Source: Liolophura sinensis (Eukaryota > Mollusca > Polyplacophora > Chitonida > Chitonidae). Taken from it: 64,000 nt of DNA. Location of the stretch: assembly GCF_032854445.1 (NCBI RefSeq), contig NC_088304.1, forward strand, positions 14,335,704 through 14,399,703, written 5' to 3'. The position numbers were made by a program, and so were the translations under genes. Positions 14,594 to 25,200 of this stretch are shown in pieces (the first letter of the stretch is position 1; every line of letters starts with the position of its first letter). Under the pieces are notes generated by a model. That model saw nothing but the letters and a program-made list of their open reading frames with translations, made no database searches and was not told the origin of the DNA.

Positions 14594-15497
14594 TCGGAAA
14601 CCACCGCCCTTCACGGAGAACTTAACAGACCCTCTGACTAAAGGCCGCGAGCGAACCAGCCTGATGCACAAGCCGAATCTGCTCTTGTCATTTTTATAAG
14701 TGAAGTGCAATTAGTTGATGGAAGCTGTCTCTAAGAATATGTCGAATGCAATAACTGGTAATTACGATCTCTGTGTTTACATACACACAAAAGAAGACAG
14801 TTAAGTTAAGGAGCTTTTGTAACACTGTTCATCACTCTTGCTTATGGGCATTTCGCACACCGACTTGTGTCCTGCAATACTCGCATGTATCAATTTATTT
14901 AATGGCTACAATTACACAATTACCTTCCTTTATGAAAGTGCGGAGAAAAGTTATGACAATTCTTCATGAAACAGATTCGGGAAAAAAAGTTTCACAACAC
15001 ACTCAACTTAATTATTTTTTAAATTCAGTAATAATTGTCATGTTTCTAACTCAGCTCCAACAACAATTCGATGTTCATCACTTAAAATGTTTCAACATAT
15101 TCTATACGCCACAGTTTATAGACTTCTGAAAAGAACCAAGAAAAATTACGTTTGTTCTGAGAGAGTCAGCTTTACCTGTAAACGTAATTTGCTTAATAAG
15201 ACCTGTACAGAACTCTCGTTGATTCATCGGGATAGTGGGGCTACGGATGCTCATACCGTCCCCTGACTTTTGTCCAGCATAACAATGACCATATGTATAT
15301 ATACATATTTATTTACTACCTTACAGTACATGTGTGCATGTAAACATCTTAATGTTGCTATACAGACTAAGTATGAGTTGTGCATTTCTTCTTTTTCTCA
15401 ACAACAAGGAATGTGGTGGTGCACACGACTCCCTGACGCCATATAATTCAGATGGTTTTATAGGTACTTGTGGCTGTACTTCCTTATTTAATCGATG

Positions 15498-15545
15498 GTT
15501 TGATAAAAACGTATGCATGGTTGATAAAAGCGTATGCATGGTTGC
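15498..15545. repeat. Short tandem duplication, 21-bp unit
   Basis: Slightly more than two copies of a unit with core GTATGCATGGTTGATAAAA. The translated frame shows the repeat as DKNVCMV / DKSVCMV. A local duplication with no known role. Confidence 0.8.
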
Positions 15546-15715
15546 TAAAAAGGCGGATTCAGATAAAACAAATGTGAACCACAGGAGCTTTCACAAAACG
15601 GCTGGATTGAGGTTGACCAATAATAAGATATAACATCGCAGAGAGAAGACATTTCTTATTTATCCGGCACTATTGTTGGAAAAAATGCTACTTGCACGTG
15701 ATCCCGGTGACTAAA

Positions 15716-15718
<3 letters not shown>

Positions 15719-15768
<50 letters not shown>
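15719..15768. repeat. (AT)n microsatellite
   Basis: 25 uninterrupted AT units, the longest AT tract in the window. Confidence 0.97.
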
Positions 15769-15770
<2 letters not shown>

Positions 15771-18700
15771 TAGAACCACCATGGGGCCAACACAGAGTGT
15801 ACAATAACAGTGCACCTACACAGATATATATCTTATCGTATTAGGCCCAGGTTTTATGGTTGGCTGGGTGTACACAGATGAAAGAGGATGGACTTCTTTC
15901 ACACCAGGAGGTGATTCGCCGTTCATAATACACACTATAGCGCCCTTATATATACCAGTGTTTGTATGACAGTGAAACACGAATGATACATATATGTGTA
16001 TATGTATACTCTGCTACGTGCACATGCCAGTTGTGTTTCGTGTCAAACCCGGCAAATCCTCTAAGTACATTTACCCGCCAGAAATTTCAATACTTTACAA
16101 CATTTTGCCGACTGCCCAAGACACGAGTAATACAAATATTCCAATAAACAAGCTATCAATACTGCCCACATTTTACCTAATGCCTCTTCAGTTCTCTATA
16201 ACACACGCACCAATTAAACTTCTTAGCACATCCTGTTCGTGTCTTTTTAAATGGGGCTTATGGTCTATAAGGGATTTACAGAAGAAAAAACAAAACAAGC
16301 CGCGATTCATCTCGCAGTTTTCCGCGATCTAATATCTGCGGCGGTACAAATTACAGATGTCACATTAAGTCATAATGAAGACTTGTCGCAACCGCTTGAA
16401 AACTCGTGCCTAGCTCCACACACTGGAGTCACGGCTGACATCTTGACCGACTTCAGTATATTTCTGTAACTTTCGATAAATTTAATGTAGCGTAAACCGC
16501 TATAACTAAATTAGTCTGTTCTATATAGCGACAGCATGGAGGCCGTATGCGTTGTAAGTTACAGGGGCAAAACGCAGGTCATATGCGCCGATAAAGGTCT
16601 GTATATGTGCACGTGGAGTATACGAGGGAGGATACGAATATATTAAATAGCTTTACACTTGGAAGGGCACCGTGTAAGTCCATTAGCCGCATGCGTATGC
16701 AGATGTTAATAGCCGTGTTCAGCGGGGCAAATGTGTCCCTCCATGCAAAACAGATCGACTGTTTGCATAACATACACATAAACTTCGATGTATCTTACAG
16801 AGCGAAAGGCGTGATGTGTAGCACTGTACATAGTTATATGCATGTGGCGGTGTTGGGCTACACATTACCCTTTGTACTGTGTATAACTAACAGAATGTGG
16901 GTGGCCTAGGTTATATTATATATATAACCCATAACTACTGAAATAGGAAATTATTAAAAATTATATGTAAAATTGAGAAGAAAGGAGAGGGCAAATTTAA
17001 TGGAGCGAAGGCAGATTCGTTACATGCGTAACTGGCGCATTTGCAGAACGAAGAAATCAATACTAAGAATTAATGACAAAGGACTTCATAACAGTCAAAC
17101 TGACCGTTTTTTCTAAATCGTAATGAAGCGTGATAGACGTGACAAAATTATGTTGACAAATATAAGGGCCTACATTAATACCTAATATGGAGCTTCGTAT
17201 ACGGTGCTAAGTAAACAAAATGTTAATTATTTTGTATTTAGTTTAACTGATTGTTGTATGTGTGTGTTTCCTGCATGACTTCAAGCATGGCGCATGTGCA
17301 TAATAAACACCAATACGGGGTTTTGCAGAAAGTGTCGCAGCTGTTGACACGTGTATAAAGAACAAATGACAGGATCAGATTATTGGCAGTCACAATGACG
17401 ACTAGCTTCTTGTTACGACATCAGTTCTCTCATATAATTGGTGATTTGACATAAGTCATTATCTCTCCACGCGCTGGGCCAAATGCCATGGTCATCTACA
17501 AGGCCCTATGTGCTTATACCGTAGATTACTTTTCTGTCCCCCCCCCTCCAACCCATTACCAACCCCCAACGAATATTACAGAAATTCACTACCCCGCTTT
17601 CGACCCCTGCGCACGAAATTCATTAACTAGTTTCTATTCCTCGATGATTTACACAACACAATTTATCTGTGATGCAAATAAAAAAGGTATATAAATCAGC
17701 TAGTGTACTAGAGGAATGTTAAGAGTTGTTTGGTACAAAATGATGTGACTTTTACCAGATATGTTATGAGGGCTTTGTTGGTCCAGACTGGGGATTCTGT
17801 ATGGATTTCACTGGACATCTTATGTGTTTTTTTCTTCTAAACCGAATGTTATATGGCCTTAAATAATCAACTAAACATCTACATGAATGACACATAACTG
17901 TCATGTCAGAAATGAAATTTAGACGTCTTCGATAATATCATCTGTGAAACTAATTTATCTGACAATCACCCTACCCCCAATTTGTTGTAAAGATATAGGT
18001 AAACGTAAATGAGAGGAGATTTTATTTCTGAGAATAAATGCTGTTATGTCTTACGCTTGTAAAACACACATCAGTTTAATAAGGTCTTGTTCAATATTTG
18101 TCCGTCGTAAAAATACAAGCACCAATGAAAAGCCTTGTGTGTTATGAAAGAGTCAAACTGCAATAAGTTTTAAATTCGGACAGAAAATAGTTATTTCCGT
18201 GATTCGGTTGTAGAAAAACAAGAGATACACTTCATGGGAGGAAAAAGTCCCTGCAATTTCGTAAATTCAGAGTCTACAGCGAAACAATTTCTTTTAAAAG
18301 GCAGTAAATTCCCTAGAACAGTCTTTTGAAAACGTGATCGGCATAAAGGAACGGAAAAGGACAAGTCCCTGAGGAGGCCTGTTTCGTGCGTCTCCACTTC
18401 TATCCTTTATTCAAACTACGGCCGATAAAAAAAAATTCTTAGGAGCTCACTCTGTCGAATGTGTTGTGTGCTCCTGACATGAAGAGCTTCGCCGGTGCCA
18501 CGGCAATTTTGAAAGAGCTCCGAAACGCCCGAGGGCTGCAGTGGATTTCTTTTGGGGCATTACTAAAGATGTGTTTTTTTTTGGTACCCTGGTCGATATA
18601 GCAGATAAAAAATCGAAAACGGACCAGTTGGTCAAGTGATGCTATTCTTCAATCACTTAATATAAGCTAACGAGTCAGCTTTTATAAGATAAAGCCTAGA

Positions 18701-18808
18701 AATGAAGGTATTCCGCTAAGATCTCACACCACATGCCTCTGATTTGTCCCCAAACGTAAAGCCCTGCAGTGGAGAATGTATTTACGTAACAGTTGACAGG
18801 ATATAATT

Positions 18809-18820
18809 GGGGGGGGGGGG
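18809..18820. repeat. Poly-G run (12 G)
   Basis: A homopolymer followed by AGGGG. With that extra G-run it could form a G-rich structure on the plus strand. Confidence 0.9.
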
Positions 18821-19664
18821 AGGGGTGCAACAGGATATGCTTTTGAAAACTTCATAGGTATTAAAATTCGATAATATCGGGTTTTCATAAGTTTCAGGGA
18901 AGATGACTGTCTTTCAGTGAATGAGTACTAGTGTATTTATTATTACACTGCGGTTTCAGAAGGAAATGGAAGCCACATACAAATGTGAACCGATACGTAC
19001 GGCAAAAAGTCTTGTGGAAACTCAGACACTGGTGTCATTGAGGGCAAAACGGTAAATATTAACTCTGATGCCTGCTGATGGTATGGCTTTAAAATCCCGC
19101 CTCATGGTATTTATTATCACATATTTTAACTGCCAAAGATATATGTCCGTGGATAAAAGTTGACTAGCAGCTGAAGTACATCGGCGAAGTTGTCATTCGC
19201 CATATTTGTTAAGTGAACACTATCAAATTATTCTGGGGAATATCTGCTGAAATGGAAACTGTCCCCTTCTCTGAAATTTGGCCTAATAACGCTCTACCGT
19301 CCGGTTATAAATAGAGGCATTCAGTAGAGTGTAAGGCGCCCCGTGGGGTGGGCTTAATGCCTCCCGGCCCTCACAGTTCACGCGCATTTCTATAGAAACT
19401 ATTTAAACTCTATAAATTATTTCGAGGACACAATACTTTAAACCCTCTTGAGATTCTCTAAATAAAACGATAAACACAATATTCCGAAAATTAAATTCCT
19501 GTTCGCGATAATTTTTTTACTCTGTGTTTAGCAACAAAATCGGCCTTTTCACCCATTGTGGACAAACGTTTAATGTGACATATATATATATATACTAAGA
19601 AATATTCCTTCTATAATACTAAGAAATTTAGCTCGGCGTAAATTATATTTGTGTTTAAACTTAC

Positions 19665-19867
19665 CTTGGAATTTACTGTTTATGTAATCCTCTTTGCAGA
19701 TAAATTTGTTTTCGTCTAAAACGTAGAGTTCTTCGCCCGTCGACAGCTGTTTTCGGCAAACCATACAGGTAAAACATTTCAGATGGAAGACTTTATTCCT
19801 TGCCCTTCGGACAAGGTCATTGGGGGAGATACCTTGTGAACAACCAGCACATTTCGTCCCGAACCGT
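19665..19867 (-). CDS. lhx1: Lhx1/5 (Lim1) LIM-homeodomain factor, coding exon 2: second LIM domain
   Basis: Continues exon 1 in phase. The split codon AG|A gives R57, and the joined protein reads ...[14 protein letters not shown]..., exactly as expected for Lhx1/5. The acceptor is a T-rich tract followed by TTATTTATCAG, with AG at 19869-19868. The exon encodes residues 57-124 plus one base. It forms a complete LIM2 domain: C63, C66, H85, C88, C91, C94, C114, D117, with spacing C-x2-C-x18-H-x2-C-x2-C-x2-C-x19-C-x2-D. It then runs into the linker (INSKFQ). The donor is CAAG|GTAAGT, with GT at 19664-19663, a near-consensus site. The open frame continues past the donor as apparent coding sequence to a stop near 19570, but that is intronic read-through. 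The 203-bp length and both splice sites are seen directly. The homeodomain exons are not visible in the window, so the gene is partial here. Confidence 0.95.
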
Positions 19868-20499
19868 CTGATAAATAAAAAAACAAAACGCACACCACAA
19901 TTAATATTGGTTGTGTAATATTATATATTGCCAAAACTACAATGAAAACAAAAATAACATTTTAGTTCATGTATAAATTTTGAAAGCATGAAATCCACAA
20001 AAAATATATTTGGGCAAGTTTAAATAAACAAATTTAAAAATTAGTAAAGATAAGTGATTTGTAACGTTGACCCTTCGTCTATTGGGCATAATTATAGAGC
20101 CATCTCAGATGAAACAAAATTTCGATTAAAACTGAATGATTGTTTGTTATACCTGTTGGATGTATTGATCTGACAAACGGAACATAGTTGTTCCGAATTC
20201 AAGTGTGTAGCCCAAATATGGCTGTGATTATATCAAATGTGGTTTAATTGGTCGTTGGTTTACAAAGGTAGTTCAGAGGGACTGTGGTTGACGTTTGTAA
20301 ATTATCAGGCTAGTAACTTGCCTGCTGCTCTTGTGTCTTGGTGGCTACGCTTGTTTAAGATGGCTGGCCCATGTGGACGGGCCGATAAGAACATATAAGT
20401 TCACTGATGTGCAGAGAAGAACTATTTAATCGGCAATTAATTGTTGTGCTTGTCTCTGATCCCATACCCAAGAGTCGATAATTTACTAATTTACGGGAA

Positions 20500-20705
20500 G
20501 GACAGGCGAGGTTTTTGTCTCCTAGCTGTATTTAAAATTTCGCACCGCCATCTGCTCCAAGTTTGGGCGAGCGGCTAAGCCGGCGGTAACAAAACGGCCC
20601 GCTGGGTTTGTCTTTCTGTCGAATTGGCCTTCGCCTGCGGAGGCCTTAGCATCCAGGCGAGCGTTAATATGTTACGCACCGTAAACACTGCCGGGGAAAA
20701 GGGAC
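20500..20705. promoter_or_regulatory. GC-richer island inside Lhx1/5 intron 1
   Basis: Stands out from the AT-rich intron by its CpG-containing composition. It contains an E-box CATCTG (20549-20554) and a forkhead-type GTAAACA (20681-20687). A cis-regulatory role is only inferred from composition and position. Confidence 0.3.
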
Positions 20706-22069
20706 ATCATATGAAATGTGAACAATGAACATCAGGTTAGAGCTGTGGTCATTGCAGTACTGAATTCGTTAGATACATTATAATTCGCATTCCAAATCAG
20801 CATGTAAATATTTTCCTACGGTTGAATATAATTTGAATATTAATGTATATATAATTCTTAATTCAGCCGAACAGAAGCAGGTCATAGTAGTATGCTTTCA
20901 TTTGTTTCGTTTGTGCACAGAATTTTGAAAGCCTGTCGTTCATACTGATTCTGGGTATTTCGTGGGATTTTGTCTGCCCCGGGCGCAAAAAGGGCACTAG
21001 TAGGACCAAGGCTTGCTACAACGCTGACAGGTGGCCGGAGAATGGGGCGATATTTGTGGAGAGGTATCCTCCCTGTCTGCAAATCCCGAGGAGTGGGGGG
21101 CGATGTAATCCCTACCCAATACAACGACAGATATCCCCAGTTCCGGGCCCTTGAAATGTGCATGGCACTGCAGTGAAGGATTAGGCACTTGTGAAGCGCT
21201 GTAGGACTATTTATTATGTCGTAGTCAAAGGGCCGGTGTCACCGGCGTAATGACTAGATACTTGAAACTTCTCGTCAAATGCTCTCCTCTTTGCGTGTCA
21301 CCTTTTTGGAATATCGATGTTGCGCTCTGGACGGATCACACTCAACAAAGGTGTGATTGTAACGCGATCGTTAGACATCAATTAAACTGATAGAGTCTGT
21401 AAAAAGCCAATGAGTGATATAACATTTACAGCGTTGTGTATAGGACACTGAATATGTACCGAATGATGCGTTTGAATATTGTGCAAATATGACTGGCCCC
21501 GACTTCAGTGTTTATGCGCGTGTGTGTGTGCATATTCCCTCGGACAATTGTTCACTATGTATATAAGATATGCACGATTGGATGGTCAGTCTTAATACGA
21601 TTCGCTCAACGGAATTTATAAGAAAATACCAGGGCATATCTGAAGCAAAAGTGATTGCATATCAAAGCATCTGCTGTACGCAGTCCTAGTGCATCTAATC
21701 TTTTTAACAAAATGTTAACAACTGATTTAAGTACAATGACGAGATGATTGACCCACTAGTATTTTTGCATATATACCAATGACACCAGGAACTGAGGAGC
21801 ACATGGTAAGACATTGATCGACTGTTTCTACAGTTACGCTGTTCTTTATATTTAGGGTACATGTTTTTTTCTTTCAAAAAAAAATAGTACATATGCAAAA
21901 ACATAAAATACGAGCGCTTTACACACGAGAACATAGAAGTCTGTCTTTCAGCACAGTTAGTTTTCTATACAGGCAGTTTAACAAGTTTGCCATAGATACC
22001 GAGAGGCTGTCTGTAAGGAAGGGGTCTGCCAAATTGTGATAAATATAAATTATACTAACTTCTCAAAAG

Positions 22070-22480
22070 CGACATAAAAGAAAAGCGAGGTGTTAAGTAT
22101 TTGGTAGGCGCGGATCGTTAATTTGTCAAAGAAAGCCAAAGAATAGTCTTCTCAGCTGGATAAGAGATGTCTTTGTATGCAAATAGACGCTTGATCAAAG
22201 AGACATTTGGGAGGATGGCTTGGTATAGGGAACATTAACTCCATCGCCCCTGACATGAACTTCTGCCGCACTGTTTTCTGGTTTTAAGGTCAATGCGGCT
22301 TTTCTGTCTACCGTAAACAAAAAAAAAGATGTCCACGTATTTGGGCGAGAAAAAGGACATTTATGTCAAATCCGGCATTCGTGCGTGGCGATCGTACAGG
22401 TCTAAACACTCGCCTATAAGACAGAGCTTCGGGCGATAACCTTTGTCTAAAAGGCGAAGAGTATATCGGGCAATTGACTG
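22070..22480. promoter_or_regulatory. Candidate enhancer in Lhx1/5 intron 1
   Basis: Within this non-repetitive stretch I see the POU octamer ATGCAAAT (22177-22184), a TCF/LEF-like ATCAAAG (22194-22200) 9 bases later, and a forkhead GTAAACA (22313-22319). Single short motifs are weak evidence; the spacing of the first two makes the stretch worth listing. Confidence 0.25.
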
Positions 22481-24120
22481 TGAACTGTACACATATGTGT
22501 CCTACAGGTTCGAGTTACACTCAACAAAGCCGACAATATGTATACATATAAGAGTACATGTACATTTATGAAACCTAGGTTTAAATACACAACAGTTTAT
22601 TCTCATTTCCATAGGTGTTTGATGGTTGTAATGAAATAGCATTTTACGGACTGTTACAGTGTCGGATACATTGCATACGGTATCGAGACGAATGCTATTT
22701 ATTTAGTTCAATGACTGTTAACTGGGTGTTAGCATTACATCGACAAATAGCTCATTAAACTAAATGTTAATGCCTTCAAACAACCCTGATCAATGTCAGC
22801 GTTTCATAGAGGAGTTTAACATAGTTTTAAAATTTGTTAAATTGCAGATATCACATGACTTAACAATTATTCGGCTTCTTGTACAGCACACTCTTGTATA
22901 CATGTATGCATGTTGTAGCACAGAAACTTGAAAAGTCCTGTGAATACTGATTTTGATAAAATCCATGTAGTATAATATGGACAATACGTCATTGCAATCC
23001 AAGACATTGTTAGAAACTCTACAAGCAAGCATGTTCGTGGAACACAAACATAACAGAAACAATATGTATACAGTGTGTTTTTTAAGACGTGTAAATATAC
23101 AGACAGCAAAGGCGTTATTGCCAATCATAGTTATTGTCAGTCAGTATATTACAGTAATATCTGCGCAATGACACAAGCAAACAGGTCCATATATAAAGCA
23201 TTGGTATAACACTGGTATAATAATGTTCATAAAACCACAAAGGTAAGAATGAATACAAATTCGACACTTGCTTCACAACCTTCTAAAACAGTTATTTACA
23301 CTACCTGATATTATTTCATGTGGGGAGCATGAAATGCGTTTGAGAAAATTCCATTGTAAAATATCAAATGCAAAATGTAGACAGCCAATGCTATAATATA
23401 TGTATGTAATTTGGGTAAATAAACCAGAAAATAAAGGCGTGTTTGGTAAGATGCACGTGTTGAGATCTTCATACTGAGACGTGAGTTTACTCTGTAGACC
23501 GCATAGATCCAGGACGAGCATGTGCTTGGGTCACAAGCATACAACTAGGCTGTGTACACATATAACGGGTAGACCGGTTTAACAGTTCCCATGGTTGTGT
23601 AGAAATTGAAGCCACTGACAAGAATAACATGTAAATCGTCAGTACATCCCAGTAAATTCCAATTTAGTGGGTAACACATGCAGAATGTTTCACGCAGTGT
23701 GTCGGTAAAAGCACACATAGATCAACGGCGTTTTTATTCAGTGTTAAAATTAACAATAATTTCGTTTGTAAGCAGTTGTTTTGTTTTTGTTGTGTTATAA
23801 AGCCAAGGATAACTGTCTGCAGTTTAGAAAATAAACACTTTCACGTGGAAATCTGAATTACATTTAACTGCACGCTACCGACAAGATAATTGCATGTCAT
23901 ACCCTTGATATGATTTCATTGCATTTATGTAAAGATAGCATGTAATCGTAAATCATGAGCAGACTTTTTAAATTTTCTATTTTAAAATTTAGGTATCATG
24001 AACTTCATGAGCTAACATTACACTACAAATGAATTCGATCTTTTATTCAATAGACAGTGCAGCTAAAATGTGTAAGTTAAATGTTAAAACACGGAATTTC
24101 GCATGTGAAATACCTGACAA

Positions 24121-24155
24121 TATTATTATTATTATTATTATTATTATTGTTATTA
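24121..24155. repeat. (ATT)n microsatellite
   Basis: About 11 ATT units with one G interruption near the 3' end. Lies in Lhx1/5 intron 1 close to exon 1. Confidence 0.95.
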
Positions 24156-24345
24156 TCACAAACTTTGTTAGATGCACATTGGTTACAGGTCAATGCTCTT
24201 TCTGGACATGGAATACCAATATATTCCATCTTATCATAAATAATAATCATGTATAAATCGTTTGAAATTCATTACCCTTTCCTTGTGCTGACACTTGTAG
24301 ACTTAATCATAGCACTGATTGTATAGTTTTGTATGTATAACCTAC

Positions 24346-24515
24346 CTGAAGAAATCTGTCCTGCAGTAAAGTTTGCCTTCCCGAGAGAAGCACTTTTCTG
24401 TCAGACTGGATTTGCAGTCGCAACACTGTACGCATTTGGCATGCCAAGCCCGGTCCAGGACGTTCAACAAGAAACGGTCAAGAATTGGCCGTTCGCAGCC
24501 CGCACATGTGACCAT
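24346..24515 (-). CDS. lhx1: Lhx1/5 (Lim1) LIM-homeodomain factor, coding exon 1: first LIM domain
   Basis: Encodes residues 1-56 plus two bases of codon 57 of a LIM-homeodomain transcription factor. In this family the LIM domains bind the cofactor LDB/NLI and the homeodomain binds DNA in the nucleus. Visible zinc ligands form a complete LIM1 domain: C4, C7, H25, C28, C31, C34, C51, D54, with spacing C-x2-C-x17-H-x2-C-x2-C-x2-C-x16-C-x2-D. The segment [19 protein letters not shown] is the characteristic Lhx1/Lhx5 signature. The start at 24515 was chosen because family members begin M-V-x-CAGC, and because the context GGCCATGG is a strong Kozak match. An in-frame upstream ATG at 24590 has a weak context and would add 25 unrelated residues. 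The exon ends CAG|GTAGGT, a good donor with GT at 24345-24344. Vertebrate Lhx1 and Lhx5 are later duplicates, so the invertebrate gene is pro-orthologous to both. Confidence 0.95.
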
Positions 24516-25200
24516 GGCCCTTTTGGAAATGGCCACTTTGAATGGTTTACACTCGCCGGGTGATAACCCCCACTCTGGAAAGCTGGACATAGAAGCGGAG
24601 GTACGGCAAAGGTGATGGAAGAGAAACTACGGTTGGCCTCTTGTAGGCGGAACCGCCAGGGCTTCCTATAGCTGCAGTTCCTACCCGTCCAAAACACGCA
24701 TATGCTACAATGTTCACCGTTGTTTGGTCTACTTCTTCAGAGAGCTAGCTGTCACTACGGCATAGACTGTAGACAGCATCCAAGTGTAGCGGGCTAACTC
24801 GTGCACAGCACGCCCGTGCGATACGGCCACTCCGGGTGTGTACTGCGACGACACACGTGCTGAAACCGCGCACTTAAACGGGACAGAACACTAGCGAACA
24901 GTAGCCCAGTGGATGGTCTAAAGATGGTTTCAAAGTATAATCCCGAGTGTCATGGTTTACCAGATTTGACAGCTGTACGTAGTGAGTGCTCTCAGTTCCG
25001 AGTAGTGTACATTCACTACGAGTCTTCCTCAGTAACACGCCACTCTGACTGCCATCCTACACTCGGCCCGGCCTTTCACACCATCTCGGGGCGGAGCCTG
25101 CAGTTCAAGCCTGCTGTCAATCACCACCCGTCGTTGTGCGATACGCAAGGACGCTCCTAGTTGTATTCCAACACAGATTGCATAGCCTCCCTCAAATCGC
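24516..25200 (-). promoter_or_regulatory. Putative 5'UTR and promoter region of Lhx1/5
   Basis: The sequence immediately upstream of the exon 1 start is richer in GC and CpG than its surroundings. It includes a GC-box-like GGGGCGGAGC near 25088-25097 and a Pbx/Hox-like TGTCAATCA near 25116-25124. No TATA box is seen on the minus strand between 24600 and 25200, which fits a TATA-less developmental promoter. The transcription start cannot be placed from sequence alone. A further non-coding 5' exon upstream is possible. Confidence 0.35.

Larger units (their letters stand above)
1..19664 (-). other. Probable intron 2 of Lhx1/5 (3' part of gene not in window)
   Basis: Begins on the minus strand with the strong donor GTAAGT at 19664 and runs to the left edge. 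I looked on the minus strand for the Lhx1/5 homeodomain (the WFQNRR-type motif and the stretch before it) and did not find it, so intron 2 probably exceeds 19.6 kb. A divergent or very short exon could have been missed. Contents I can support are V-SINE fragments at 5076-5164, 8104-8182 and 13250-13418, a second SINE at 13419-13580, (AT)n tracts at 5505-5553, 14568-14593 and 15719-15768, a 15-C run at 6938-6952 and a 12-G run near 18809. There is also a lone perfect CRE at 3187-3194. Nothing else in it can be assigned. Confidence 0.65.
19868..24345 (-). other. Intron 1 of Lhx1/5
   Basis: A 4478-bp GT-AG intron of phase 2, between the exons for LIM1 and LIM2. It holds an (ATT)n microsatellite (24121-24155) and a GC-richer patch (20500-20705). 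A separate patch (22070-22480) has an octamer ATGCAAAT, a TCF/LEF-like ATCAAAG and a Fox-like GTAAACA. A single AATCCACA (FoxH1-like) lies at 19992-19999. The open frames inside (for example near 20882-21188 and 22796-23544) overlap on both strands and resemble nothing I know. The intron boundaries are seen directly; any regulatory role is inference. Confidence 0.9.

Noticed and set aside
1-19600. Homeodomain exon of Lhx1/5 on the minus strand
   Set aside because: Looked for the WFQNRR-type motif and the conserved stretch before it; nothing credible was seen. This is a visual search, so a divergent or split exon is not excluded.
24516-24590. Upstream in-frame ATG extending Lhx1/5 by 25 residues
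   Set aside because: Weak start context and no similarity to family N-termini, whereas the ATG at 24515 has a strong context and gives the canonical M-V-x-CAGC start.
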